Part shown: in pieces, positions 44,813 through 54,877 of the stretch
Layout: each line of letters starts with the position of its first letter
Position numbering within the stretch: position 1 is the stretch's first letter
Source: an uncultured Winogradskyella sp.
GTDB lineage: Bacteria; Bacteroidota; Bacteroidia; Flavobacteriales; Flavobacteriaceae
Assembly (NCBI RefSeq): GCF_947496485.1
Contig: NZ_CANMCZ010000003.1
Coordinates: forward strand, 455,870 to 519,869
Reading direction: 5' to 3'
DNA: 64,000 nucleotides
Notes under the pieces: model-generated
What the model saw: only the letters and a program-made list of their open reading frames with translations
What the model was told of the DNA's origin: nothing
Databases searched by the model: none
Translations under genes and position numbers: made by a program

Positions 44813-47800
44813 ATGAGAGCCAAATCGCAAAGTTTTAAAACTTATTATAAATTATTAGTATTTCTACTTTTATTATTTACCTACGGATTATCTTCGGTTA
44901 ATGCTCAATGCCCAACAGTTACAAATAATTTTCAGTCTTTATGTGATATTGAATCCGTTTTAGTTGGAGACTTAGAAGCTATAGACAATGGTGGCGGTAT
45001 TGTTTGGTACGAAACCGCAACTTCTACTGTACCTCTATCAAATTTAGCAAGTCTTATAAGTGGTGAAGATTATTATGCAGATGACAATACAGGAATGTGT
45101 GGTGCTAGACAACGCGTTGACGTCATTATATATGGTCCACCAACAGGTCAAAACTTTCAAGGAGTTTGTTTAGATGACCCAACACTTGCAACTGTTGCTG
45201 ATTTGCAAGCTACAGGAAACGACGTACAATGGTATTTATCTCCTTCTGGTGGTGTTCCACTAAGTGATAGCACCATATTAATAGACGACACTTTGTACTA
45301 TGCGGATCAGGCAAATCCAGATACAGGTTGTAGAACATCGAGACTTACTGTTTTAGTAAAAGTCGGTTTCACTCCTGTTCCTACTGGAGATGCCGTTCAA
45401 GAATTTTGTGTTACATCAGAATTTACACCAACCGTAGGTGATTTAGTAGCTACTGGCACAAACAATTGGTATATTTCATTATTTTCTGCCTTCGCTTTAC
45501 CAAGCAATACTCCATTAATAAATGGGCAAGTGTATTATGGTACTTCTTTAGATCCACCATGTGAAAGCTTCGGAAGATTAGGAGTCTTAGTTATTTTGAA
45601 CAATGGATTAGATCCTGGTAATGATGCTATATTAGAATTATGTGATAGCGATGTCAACTCACCTGTTGATTTGTTTACTTTATTAGGCGGTTCGCCTCAA
45701 TCTGGAGGAACTTGGTCTCCAATGCTTAACAGTGGAACAGGTGTTTACGATCCCAGTATAGATCCAGATGGAATTTACACCTACACATTAACCTCAACCA
45801 ACAGTTGTCCTGATGAATCTTCTACCGTTACAGTAACTACGACTCTTGGGCCTGATGCTGGTACTAATGGTACTGCTGAATTATGCAGTATAGATGATTC
45901 CATAGATTTATTTAATAGTCTTGGAGGAACTCCAGATATAGGTGGAATATGGTCACCTGCTCTTGCTAGTGGTACAGGCGAATTTAATCCTTCTATTGAC
46001 AATGCAGGTATTTATACATACACTGTTAGTGGAACCGCTCCTTGTAACGATGTATCCGCTACAGTTACAATTTCTGTTACACAATTCTTGGATGCTGGTG
46101 AAGACGGAACCATAGAAATTTGTGATAGTGATGGGACGATAGATTTGTTTAATAGTCTTGGAGGTAATCCAGATACTGGTGGAATCTGGACTCCGGCACT
46201 TAATAGCGGAACTGGTGTTTTTGACCCATTAGTAGATACCCAAAGCGTTTACACATATTCTTTTACAGGAAATACTCCTTGTCCTGATACTTCATCAACA
46301 GTTACTATCACTGTTAATCCATTACCAGATGCTGGTTCTAATGCCATACTAGATCTCTGCAGTAATGATACAGCTTCTGTTGATTTATTTGATAGTCTTG
46401 GAGGTACTCCAGAAACTGGAGGAACATGGTCACCAACACTGACTAGTGGTACAGGAATTTTTGATCCTACAGCAGATGCACCAGGAGTTTATACTTACAC
46501 TTTAACAGGTATAGCACCATGCCCTAATGTTTCTGCAACTGTTAATGTTTCAATAATTCAAGAACCTAATGCAGGTATAGATGCAACTGTAGAAATTTGT
46601 GATAATACAGGAACAATAGATTTGTTTGATAGTTTAGAAGGTGCTCCAGACCTAGGTGGAACTTGGTTACCAGCACTTGCTAGTGGCACAGGTATTTTTG
46701 ATCCTACAATTGATGCTGATGGTATTTACACATACACTGTGGTCGGAACAACCCCTTGTGCTGATGCTTCTGCAACTGTTACGATTTCTGTGACTCCTTT
46801 TTTAGTTGCTGGTCTAAACGGAGCCTTAACTATATGTACTGATGATACACCTGTGGACCTTATTAACAGTCTTGGTGGAACACCTGATGTTGGTGGTACT
46901 TGGTCACCTGCGCTTGCTAGTGGTACAGGAATTTTTGATCCTAGTTTAGATTCAGGTGGTATTTATACCTATACAACTTCTCCTGGTGGTCCTTGTGCGA
47001 ATGATTCTGCGACTGTTATAGTTACTTTAGAAATAGCTCCAGATGCAGGAAACGATGGTACATTGACTATTTGTAATACAGCTAATTCAGTCGATTTATT
47101 TAATAGTCTTGGTGGAACTCCAGATATAGGCGGAGTATGGTCACCAATTCTTATCAGCGGAACTGGAATTTTTGATCCTAGTATAGATCCAGAAGGTATT
47201 TATACTTACACAATAAGTTCTATATGTGGAAATAGTTCTACGACAGTCACAGTTTCTGTTGATGAATCAAATAGTGCGGGAAGCAATGGTGCAATTGAAC
47301 TATGTACCAATGATTCAATAGTAGATTTATTTAATAGTCTAGGTGGAACTCCAGATACTGGTGGAACATGGTCACCCATGCTTGCTAGTGGAACTGGTGT
47401 TTTTGATCCTAGCGTAGATTCTGGCGGCACATATACATATACAGTTTCAAATAGTACTACATTATGTCCTGATGCATCTGCAGTTGTTATAGTTACTGTT
47501 TTACAAGAACCAGATGCAGGAAGTAACGGAACACTTAATTTATGTAATGCTTCAAATTCAGTAGATTTATATGATAGTCTTGCAGGAACACCTCAAACTG
47601 GAGGAACTTGGTCTCCTACACTTACAAGTGGAACTGGTATTTTTGATCCTAATATAGATCCTGAAGGCGTTTATACATACACTGTAACTTCTGCTTGTGG
47701 AACAAGTTCTGCAACTGTAACAGTTTCTTTAACTAATTTAAACGATGCAGGTACTAATGGTAGTATTGATCTTTGTAACAATGATGCTGCTGTAGATTTG

Positions 47801-50491
47801 TTTAATAGTTTAGGTGGAACACCTCAATCAGGTGGAACTTGGTCACCTGCTCTTAATAGCGGAACAGGTATTTTTGATCCTAGTATTGATTCTGCTGGTA
47901 CTTATACTTATACGATTTCGAATAGTTCGTCGCTGTGTCCTGCAGCCTCTGCTGCTGTCACAGTTACAGTTATACAAGAGCCTGATGCAGGAAGTAACGG
48001 AACATTAAATCTCTGTAATGCTTCAAATTCAGTAGATTTATTTGATAGCCTAGCAGGAACACCTCAAACTGGTGGAACTTGGTCTCCGACACTTGCTAGC
48101 GGAACTGGAATTTTTGATCCTAACATAGATGCTGAAGGCGTTTATACATACACTGTAACTTCTACTTGTGGAATAAGCTCTGCAACTGTAACAGTTTCTT
48201 TAACTAATTTAAACGACGCAGGCACTAATGGATCAATTGATCTTTGTGAAAATGATACTGCTGTAGATTTATTTAATAGTTTAGGCGGAACACCTCAGCC
48301 AGGTGGAACTTGGTCGCCTACTCTAGCTAGTGGAACTGGAATTTTTGATCCTAACATTGATTCTGCTAGTACTTATACTTATACCATTTCTAATAGTTCA
48401 TCACTTTGTTCTGCGGCTTCAGCAACTGTTACAGTTACAGTTTTACAAGAACCAGATGCTGGAAACGACGGAACACTTAACTTATGTAACGCTACAAATT
48501 CAGTAGATTTATTTGATAGCCTTGCAGGAACACCTCAAACTGGTGGAACTTGGTCTCCGACACTAAACAGTGGAACAGGTATTTTTGATCCGAACATAGA
48601 TCCTGAAGGTAATTATACTTATACTATAAATTCATCATGTGGAACAAGTTCAGCTACAGTAAATGTTACTTTTTCTGAATTAAATGATGCAGGTATTAAT
48701 GGCTCTATTGATCTTTGTGACACTGATGTGGCTGTAGATTTATTTAATAGTTTAGGCGGAACACCTCAGCCAGGTGGAACTTGGTCACCAGCTCTTAATA
48801 GTGGAACTGGTATTTTTGATCCTAATATAGATGCCGCTGGAACTTATACTTACTCGATTTCTAATAGTTCATCACTTTGTCCTCCAGCTTCAGCAAGTGT
48901 TACAGTTTCACTTACACAAGCACTGAATGCTGGTGATGATGGGATACTAAATTTTTGTAATGGTACAATTGAATTAGTGGATTTATTTGATAGTTTAGGG
49001 GGTATGCCAGATACTGGTGGAACTTGGTCACCAATGCTCAATAGTGGAACTGGTGTTTTTAACCCATCAATTGATAATGCTGGTATTTATACCTATACAA
49101 TAACTTCAATATGTGGAAATAGTTCTGCAACAGTCACCGTTATTATTGATCAGCCTAATGATGCTGGGAGTGACGGTTTAATTGAACTTTGTAGTAATGG
49201 TAGTGCTGTTGATTTATTTGATAGCTTAGGCGGTACACCACAATTAGGAGGTACATGGTCACCTGCGCTAACTAGTGGGACAGGTATTTTTGATCCGACA
49301 TTAGACTCTAGTGGAACCTATGTTTATACAGTTTCAGGAGGTGTATCAACTTGTCCTGCAGCGATTGCAAATGTAACGGTTTCGATAGTTGTGCCACCAA
49401 ACGCTGGTATTGACAGTACACTTAATCTCTGTATCGATGATTTAGAATCAGTAGACTTATTTGAAAGTCTTGGTGGAACACCTGAAGGTGGTGGAACTTG
49501 GTCACCAGCTCTTAATAGCGGAACAGGTATTTTCGATCCAAACATAGATGTTCAGGGGATATATACTTACACTGTAAACTCTGCAGAATGTGGATTAACA
49601 GCTTCAGCTAATGTGACCGTAATTATTAACGATTTACCAGACGCTTCAGGTCTAGAAATGTCTATTGAAGACAATGTTATCTGTTTAGGTTTTCCAGAAG
49701 ATGTAGTGGTTGATATTACAGGAGCCAATCAGTTACCAGATGGAGATTACACTATTGTTTACCTGCTTACTGAAGCAAATGTATCTTTAAACACAACAGC
49801 TATAACGATTAGTGGCGGAAATTCATCGTTTATAGTTGCACAAAACTTATTACCAAATCCTGGCATTACGTTGGTGACATTATCTCAACTATTCTTTATA
49901 GGACAAACCTGTAGTGCAGTTACAGATTTTATAGAACCTGCTAAAATATTAGTTGAAGAGGTGGCAACACCTCAGATTATTGATAACGGAGGTGAGTTAT
50001 GCGAAGAAGATATACCAACTATAGCTAATTTAACAGCAAACATTATTGATTCTGAAATTATTATTTGGTATGATGAACCGGTGGGAGGTAATAGCCATTC
50101 TGACTCAGAAGTTCTTGAAGATGGTCAAACTTATTATGCTTCAATTCAATCAGAGAATGGTTGCGAGAGTACAATAAGACTAGAAGTCACAGTCAGTTTG
50201 ATTGAATGTATTGGTGATCTTTTGATACCTGATGGTTTTTCACCGAATGGAGATTCAATCAATGATGTATTTGACATTTTATTTTTAGATGATCTTTATC
50301 CAAAATTTAAGTTAAGTATATACAATAGGTATGGAAACATACTCTATGAAGGTGATATAAATTCCCCAAAATGGGATGGCACATGGAAAAATAATGACAC
50401 TCTTTTACCAGTTGGTGTGTATTTTTATATATTAGAATTTAATGATGGAGAACGCGAACCTTTGCAAGGCAGAGTTTACCTTAGTAGATAA
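44813..50491 (+). CDS. Giant repetitive T9SS type B surface protein
   Basis: A 1892-residue protein. Signal peptide 1-32 (ends SSVNAQ). Three Ig-like units (about 33-266: CPTVTNNFQSLCDIESVLVG-type with WYETATSTVPL and YYAD). Then 17 repeats of about 79 residues (about 267-1610), each with VDLFxSLGGTPxxGGTWSP and SGTGxFDPxxDxxGxYTYT. A spacer follows, then the CHU_C domain (about 1800-1892: IPDGFSPNGDSINDVFDI, NRYGN, GVYFYIL). It is an SprB-type adhesin candidate, secreted through the T9SS and attached at the surface. The SprF-like gene starts 15 bases later. Antisense open frames within it are repeat artefacts. Confidence 0.9.
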   Translation: MRAKSQSFKTYYKLLVFLLLLFTYGLSSVNAQCPTVTNNFQSLCDIESVLVGDLEAIDNGGGIVWYETATSTVPLSNLASLISGEDYYADDNTGMCGARQRVDVIIYGPPTGQNFQGVCLDDPTLATVADLQATGNDVQWYLSPSGGVPLSDSTILIDDTLYYADQANPDTGCRTSRLTVLVKVGFTPVPTGDAVQEFCVTSEFTPTVGDLVATGTNNWYISLFSAFALPSNTPLINGQVYYGTSLDPPCESFGRLGVLVILNNGLDPGNDAILELCDSDVNSPVDLFTLLGGSPQSGGTWSPMLNSGTGVYDPSIDPDGIYTYTLTSTNSCPDESSTVTVTTTLGPDAGTNGTAELCSIDDSIDLFNSLGGTPDIGGIWSPALASGTGEFNPSIDNAGIYTYTVSGTAPCNDVSATVTISVTQFLDAGEDGTIEICDSDGTIDLFNSLGGNPDTGGIWTPALNSGTGVFDPLVDTQSVYTYSFTGNTPCPDTSSTVTITVNPLPDAGSNAILDLCSNDTASVDLFDSLGGTPETGGTWSPTLTSGTGIFDPTADAPGVYTYTLTGIAPCPNVSATVNVSIIQEPNAGIDATVEICDNTGTIDLFDSLEGAPDLGGTWLPALASGTGIFDPTIDADGIYTYTVVGTTPCADASATVTISVTPFLVAGLNGALTICTDDTPVDLINSLGGTPDVGGTWSPALASGTGIFDPSLDSGGIYTYTTSPGGPCANDSATVIVTLEIAPDAGNDGTLTICNTANSVDLFNSLGGTPDIGGVWSPILISGTGIFDPSIDPEGIYTYTISSICGNSSTTVTVSVDESNSAGSNGAIELCTNDSIVDLFNSLGGTPDTGGTWSPMLASGTGVFDPSVDSGGTYTYTVSNSTTLCPDASAVVIVTVLQEPDAGSNGTLNLCNASNSVDLYDSLAGTPQTGGTWSPTLTSGTGIFDPNIDPEGVYTYTVTSACGTSSATVTVSLTNLNDAGTNGSIDLCNNDAAVDLFNSLGGTPQSGGTWSPALNSGTGIFDPSIDSAGTYTYTISNSSSLCPAASAAVTVTVIQEPDAGSNGTLNLCNASNSVDLFDSLAGTPQTGGTWSPTLASGTGIFDPNIDAEGVYTYTVTSTCGISSATVTVSLTNLNDAGTNGSIDLCENDTAVDLFNSLGGTPQPGGTWSPTLASGTGIFDPNIDSASTYTYTISNSSSLCSAASATVTVTVLQEPDAGNDGTLNLCNATNSVDLFDSLAGTPQTGGTWSPTLNSGTGIFDPNIDPEGNYTYTINSSCGTSSATVNVTFSELNDAGINGSIDLCDTDVAVDLFNSLGGTPQPGGTWSPALNSGTGIFDPNIDAAGTYTYSISNSSSLCPPASASVTVSLTQALNAGDDGILNFCNGTIELVDLFDSLGGMPDTGGTWSPMLNSGTGVFNPSIDNAGIYTYTITSICGNSSATVTVIIDQPNDAGSDGLIELCSNGSAVDLFDSLGGTPQLGGTWSPALTSGTGIFDPTLDSSGTYVYTVSGGVSTCPAAIANVTVSIVVPPNAGIDSTLNLCIDDLESVDLFESLGGTPEGGGTWSPALNSGTGIFDPNIDVQGIYTYTVNSAECGLTASANVTVIINDLPDASGLEMSIEDNVICLGFPEDVVVDITGANQLPDGDYTIVYLLTEANVSLNTTAITISGGNSSFIVAQNLLPNPGITLVTLSQLFFIGQTCSAVTDFIEPAKILVEEVATPQIIDNGGELCEEDIPTIANLTANIIDSEIIIWYDEPVGGNSHSDSEVLEDGQTYYASIQSENGCESTIRLEVTVSLIECIGDLLIPDGFSPNGDSINDVFDILFLDDLYPKFKLSIYNRYGNILYEGDINSPKWDGTWKNNDTLLPVGVYFYILEFNDGEREPLQGRVYLSR
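45611..49640 (+). repeat. Tandem 17-unit coding repeat
   Basis: Seventeen units of about 237 bp. Units 9-14 form a higher-order repeat: three dimers starting at 47513, 47984 and 48455, ending at 48926, each exactly 471 bp, alternating LAGTPQTGG and LGGTPQ(S/P)GG types. The rest are more diverged monomers. Confidence 0.9.
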
Positions 50492-50506
50492 TTAGGATAT
50501 AGTTAG

Positions 50507-51445
50507 ATGAGAAGTATAATAAAACATAGTTTAGTAGTTTTAATCCTGATTATAGGTTTATCAATTCATGCTCAACAAGATCCTCAATACACTCAATACA
50601 TGTATAATATGAGTGTTATAAATCCTGCATATGCAACTGATGATAATACTACTCTAAATCTCGGTTTACTTCATCGTTCACAATGGGCACAATCTGTTGG
50701 CGGCCCAACTACAACAAATTTATTTGCACATTCTGTGATTACTGATAGATTAGAAGGTGGTATATCATTTGTTCATGATCAAATTGGAGATGATGTAGTA
50801 AGACAAACCAGTGCTTTTGTAGATATAGCTTATGTACTTCCTGTCAGTGAGACTACAAAATTATCTTTTGGTATAAAAGCAGGAGCTACTTTTTTTAATA
50901 CAAATTTCGATGGTTTTGTGTATTCAGACCCATTGCCAGATCCTGCATTTGAAGAGAATATTAGTAGAACGTTCCCAAATATTGGAGCAGGTTTGTTCTT
51001 TTTTTCAGAAAATTATTATTTAGGACTCTCTGCACCAAATCTATTGGAAACCAAGCATCTTAGTGAAGATAGTGGTATTGTTACCCAAGGCTCAGAAAAT
51101 ATTCATTTCTTTTTTACCGGAGGTTATGTTCTTAATTTTGGGAATAATAATAAATTTAAATATGCTTTTATGGCTAAACATGTGAATGGAGCGCGTTTAT
51201 CTGTAGATTTAACTGCTAATGTATTAGTAAATGATATGGTAGAATTTGGTGTTGGATATCGTTTAGATGATTCTGTAAGCGGTATTGTTAATTTTTCGAT
51301 GTCTGATGCTATTCGAATTGGTTATGCATATGATCATACACTTTCTAATTTAGGAAGGTTTAATTCAGGTACACACGAAATATTTTTATTATTTAATATT
51401 GGTAAACAAGGACAAGGCTATGATAAATCTCCAAGGTTTTTCTAA
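50507..51445 (+). CDS. PorP/SprF-family type IX secretion membrane protein
   Basis: A 312-residue outer-membrane barrel with signal peptide (1-22). The family signature QQDPQYTQYMYNMSVINPAY (23-42; written here exactly 20 residues) and the C-terminal NFSMSDAIRIGYAYDHTLSNL-type block (visible as IRIGYAYDHTLSNLGRF) are present. In Flavobacterium johnsoniae SprF is needed for surface delivery of SprB; each large adhesin tends to have its own. It lies 15 bases after the giant gene and 10 before the OmpA gene, one operon. Confidence 0.93.
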   Translation: MRSIIKHSLVVLILIIGLSIHAQQDPQYTQYMYNMSVINPAYATDDNTTLNLGLLHRSQWAQSVGGPTTTNLFAHSVITDRLEGGISFVHDQIGDDVVRQTSAFVDIAYVLPVSETTKLSFGIKAGATFFNTNFDGFVYSDPLPDPAFEENISRTFPNIGAGLFFFSENYYLGLSAPNLLETKHLSEDSGIVTQGSENIHFFFTGGYVLNFGNNNKFKYAFMAKHVNGARLSVDLTANVLVNDMVEFGVGYRLDDSVSGIVNFSMSDAIRIGYAYDHTLSNLGRFNSGTHEIFLLFNIGKQGQGYDKSPRFF

Positions 51446-51455
51446 TTGAAATGAA

Positions 51456-53339
51456 ATGAAGAATTTTAAACTATATATTTTACTAGCTGCTTTAACTACG
51501 GGAATGTTATGTTTTTCTCAATCAATGAGAAAAGCAGATTTACTTTATGAAAATAGAGCCTATGTGGAGGCAGCAGAAATCTATGCGCAACTTCCTAAAA
51601 CTAATTTAGTTTTAGAAAAACTGGGAGATTGCTACTATTATAATTCTGAATATGAAAAGGCGTATGGAGCTTACAGTCAAATAAAAGATTTAAGCATTGA
51701 ATCAGATTTAAACGAAAAATTCTACATCAAATTTGTTGATGTTTTAAAAGGTCTAAAAAAATATGAAGAAGCAGACAATGTATCAGCAATAAAACTAAAC
51801 GACCCTTTTAATACTGCTAATTTTAAATCACTGCTAAAGAGAATCATACCATACGAATATGAACTAAAAAGTTTTACGGATAAAATTGGTGGTTCTAGCT
51901 TCGGAGTTGGACTTTATAAAAATAAAGTGGTTTTTGCTTCAACTTTGAACATCAAAAACCCATATTATAATTGGAATGCAGAGCCATATTTAGATTTATA
52001 TGAGGCTAAAATTACATTAGGTGATTCTATTTCAATAGATAGTATTAAACCCTTTAATAAAAAAATAAATACCAAGAACCAACACGAAAGTAATGCCGTT
52101 TTTACTAAAGACGGTAAAACTATGTATTTTTCTAGAAACCTTAAAAAACGTATTGATTTAGATTCTACAAAAATTGCTGTTGTAAGTATTTTTAAAGCAG
52201 AATTAATTGATAATGAGTGGACAAACGTAGAGCCTGTTTCTTTTTCAAGTAATATATACTCTACGATGCATCCAGCTTTAAATCACGATGAAACCAAATT
52301 GTATTTTTCGAGCGATATGCCAAATAGTATAGGCTCTTTTGATATTTTTTATGTGGATATAATGGAAGATAATACATTTGGCGAACCTGTTAATTTAGGA
52401 AAATCCATTAATTCGGTACGTAGAGAACAATTTCCTTTTATGGCAAAAGACAGCACACTCTACTTTGCTTCAAACGGTAAGCGTGGATTTGGTGGTCTAG
52501 ATTTATTTTCTAGTAGTATAAAAGATGGTAATTATTTAGATGCTCTCAACTTAGGAGAATCGATAAATAGTGAAAAAGACGATTTTGCCTTTATAGTTAT
52601 AGATTCGTTAGAAACAGGATATATATCTTCAAACAGAAGCGGTACTGATCATATATATACATTTGAACGTATTCCAACTGATAGAGTCTATTATATTGAA
52701 GGTATAGTAACAGACAAAGTCACAGGCGATTTACTGCCAAATACAACTGTGACCTTGTTTGATGAAGAAGGAAATATAGTATCAGAGACGTTTACAGGAG
52801 AAGATGCTAGATATAAGTTAGAAACACGACCAAACAGAAGTTATTCTATAGAAGGATTTCAACCAAAATATATTCCAGAAATAGAATTTTTTGATACTAA
52901 TGATAGTGGTAACATAGAATTTAATATTGAGCTTGAAATAGAATCTTATAAAGACGCGGAGGAAATAGTTACAGATGATGAATACGGTAATACCTACATT
53001 GAATTAGAAAATATTTATTTTGATTTTGCGAAATGGGATATAAAACCACAAGCTGCAAGAACTCTAGATGTATTAGTTGCATTACTTAAAAAATATCCTC
53101 GTATGGAAATTCAACTTGGAGCACATACCGATTCTAGGGCAGGATTTGAGTTTAATATGGATCTGTCTGAAAAAAGAGCGCGTTCCACTTTAGAATATCT
53201 TGTTGAAAATGGTATATCAAGAGCACGTTTAACATCAAAAGGTTATGGAGAAACCAAACCACTGGTTCCATGTGGCGATTACTGTACTGAAACAGAATTT
53301 TCAATAAATAGACGTTGTGAATTCCTTATTTTGAAATAA
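51456..53339 (+). CDS. OmpA-family protein with TPR, PD40 and regulatory-like domains
   Basis: A 627-residue protein. Signal (1-22), TPR region (about 25-130), WD40-like PD40 repeats (about 190-390: TMYFSRNL, KLYFSSDMPNSIGSFDIFYV, LYFASNGKRGFGGLDLFSS), a carboxypeptidase-regulatory-like domain (about 408-480), and a C-terminal OmpA peptidoglycan-binding domain (about 510-627: IYFDFAKWDIKPQA, LGAHTDSRAGFEFN, LSEKRARSTLEYL, INRRCEF). Third gene of the adhesin-SprF-OmpA module; likely anchors or regulates secretion at the wall. Confidence 0.93.
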   Translation: MKNFKLYILLAALTTGMLCFSQSMRKADLLYENRAYVEAAEIYAQLPKTNLVLEKLGDCYYYNSEYEKAYGAYSQIKDLSIESDLNEKFYIKFVDVLKGLKKYEEADNVSAIKLNDPFNTANFKSLLKRIIPYEYELKSFTDKIGGSSFGVGLYKNKVVFASTLNIKNPYYNWNAEPYLDLYEAKITLGDSISIDSIKPFNKKINTKNQHESNAVFTKDGKTMYFSRNLKKRIDLDSTKIAVVSIFKAELIDNEWTNVEPVSFSSNIYSTMHPALNHDETKLYFSSDMPNSIGSFDIFYVDIMEDNTFGEPVNLGKSINSVRREQFPFMAKDSTLYFASNGKRGFGGLDLFSSSIKDGNYLDALNLGESINSEKDDFAFIVIDSLETGYISSNRSGTDHIYTFERIPTDRVYYIEGIVTDKVTGDLLPNTTVTLFDEEGNIVSETFTGEDARYKLETRPNRSYSIEGFQPKYIPEIEFFDTNDSGNIEFNIELEIESYKDAEEIVTDDEYGNTYIELENIYFDFAKWDIKPQAARTLDVLVALLKKYPRMEIQLGAHTDSRAGFEFNMDLSEKRARSTLEYLVENGISRARLTSKGYGETKPLVPCGDYCTETEFSINRRCEFLILK

Positions 53340-53362
53340 AAAGATTATTACCACGCATAACT

Positions 53363-53863
53363 ATGGAACTTTCTAATGACATAGTATTAAGGCCACGTTT
53401 TAAATTTGACGTACAAACTAACAATGAGAAATTGCTAAAAGGATTTGAAACGGCTAAAGCTAGTCAATCTGAATTTGTATTAACTCGAATAGACGACCAT
53501 GTTTTTATAAAATTCCCGAAACAAGAACAACATTTTTGGTCACCACAATTACATTTAGAGATTAACGAAATAGATGAGAATAATGCTACAGTTTATGGCC
53601 TTTTCGGACCTAACCCTACTGTATGGACTCTGTTTATGTTTTTGCATTTTATAGTTGCAGGTCTTTTTATTGGTTTCGGAATTTGGACTTATACAAATGC
53701 AACTTTAGGAAATTCTTATGCTATTCAACTATTCCTCACACTGTTTATGGTAATAATTTGGTTTGTTCTCTACTTTGCAGGACGAATGGGCAAAACCAAA
53801 GGGAAACCAGAAATGTATAAACTACATGCTTTTATGAAAGAAACTTTGAGAGATTATCGCTGA
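53363..53863 (+). CDS. Two-helix membrane protein, unknown
   Basis: A 166-residue protein. N-terminal soluble beta-type region (1-85) followed by two membrane helices (about 88-108 and 118-137) with VWTLFMFLHFIVAGLFIGFG. Conserved in flavobacteria as far as I recall, with no function assigned. 3' end overlaps era by 10 bases, convergent. Confidence 0.72.
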   Translation: MELSNDIVLRPRFKFDVQTNNEKLLKGFETAKASQSEFVLTRIDDHVFIKFPKQEQHFWSPQLHLEINEIDENNATVYGLFGPNPTVWTLFMFLHFIVAGLFIGFGIWTYTNATLGNSYAIQLFLTLFMVIIWFVLYFAGRMGKTKGKPEMYKLHAFMKETLRDYR

Positions 53864-54735
53864 TTATAACCGAAACGTCTCAACTGGTTTTGGTTGCTTC
53901 TCCAGTTTTTATTAACCTTTACATAAAGTTCTAAATGCACTTGTTTGCCGAAGAACTTTTCTAAATCCTTACGTGCCTCTACTCCAACGCGTTTTAAAGC
54001 AGAACCTTTATGACCTATAATTATTCCTTTTTGCGTTTCGCGTTCAACCATAATTACTGAACGCATTCTAATTATGTCTTCTTCTTCAAAAAACTCTTCA
54101 GTATCTACTTCTACAGCATATGGAATTTCTTTTTTGTAATGCATCAAGATTTTTTCTCTAATGGCTTCATTAACAAAAAAACGTTCTGGTTTATCCGTTA
54201 ATTGATCCTTGGGATAAAAAGCAGGAGATTCAGGTAACAATTCTATTATTCTATTAAATACATTTTGAACATTAAAGCCTTCTGTAGCTGAAATTGGGAA
54301 AAATTCAGCATTTGGAACTTTGCTTTGCCATAATTCCGACTGCTCCTCTAACTGCTCTTGATTAGATTTGTCAATCTTATTCAGCAACAATAAAACAGGA
54401 ATTTTGGAATTTGTAATCTTTTTGAAAAATGCTTCATCTTTTAGTTCTTTCTCACCAATTTCAACCATATAAACCAAAACATCTGCATCGTCAAACGCTG
54501 ATTTTACAAAATCCATCATAGATTGTTGCAACTCATAAGCTGGCTTTATAATACCTGGTGTATCACTCAATATGACTTGAAAATCATCTCCATTAACAAT
54601 TCCTAAGATTCTATGTCTTGTTGTCTGCGCTTTTGATGTAATTATAGATAGTTTTTCGCCTATAAAAGCATTCATCAATGTAGACTTACCAACGTTTGGA
54701 TTCCCAATAATATTTACAAAACCCGCTTTATGCAT
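53854..54735 (-). CDS. era: Ribosome-maturation GTPase Era
   Basis: A 293-residue protein. G1 GNPNVGKST (11-19), DTPG, NKID motifs, then a KH domain (VERETQKGIIIGHKGSALKRVG and LEKFFGKQVHLELYVKV). Era binds the 3' end of 16S rRNA. The frame is open to 54813, but ATG 54735 (MHKAGFVNIIG) is used: it gives the family length, and a TAACTTTG promoter box (54751-54758) lies between it and the longer start. Confidence 0.95.
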   Translation of the reverse strand: MHKAGFVNIIGNPNVGKSTLMNAFIGEKLSIITSKAQTTRHRILGIVNGDDFQVILSDTPGIIKPAYELQQSMMDFVKSAFDDADVLVYMVEIGEKELKDEAFFKKITNSKIPVLLLLNKIDKSNQEQLEEQSELWQSKVPNAEFFPISATEGFNVQNVFNRIIELLPESPAFYPKDQLTDKPERFFVNEAIREKILMHYKKEIPYAVEVDTEEFFEEEDIIRMRSVIMVERETQKGIIIGHKGSALKRVGVEARKDLEKFFGKQVHLELYVKVNKNWRSNQNQLRRFGYNQR

Positions 54736-54750
54736 AATTAAACTTTTTTG

Positions 54751-54758
54751 CAAAGTTA
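54751..54758 (-). promoter_or_regulatory. -7 box (TAACTTTG) of era
   Basis: A minus-strand TAnnTTTG match, with a TTTTG on the same strand 21 bases further upstream as a possible -33 element. It supports the shorter era start. Confidence 0.45.
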
Positions 54759-54877
54759 CAACCTTTAAGGTCAATCTTTCAAAACATAACAAATTACTCA
54801 ATGAACATGACAAAAATCACCCTTTTGCTGTATTTAATACTATAATTTTATAACATACTAATTTATGAATTCTTGTT

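Noticed and set aside
47513..48925. Regularly spaced repeats as a CRISPR array
   Set aside because: Period 471 bp, no spacers, coding throughout; no cas genes in the window.
45781..49545. Several antisense open frames in the giant gene (45781, 47206, 48850, 49324)
   Set aside because: They have the same sequence because they mirror the tandem repeats; no start signals, and the sense frame is clearly coding.
54736..54813. Longer N-terminus for era
   Set aside because: The extension (MSCSLSNLLCFERL..) is not family-like and lies upstream of the promoter box at 54751.
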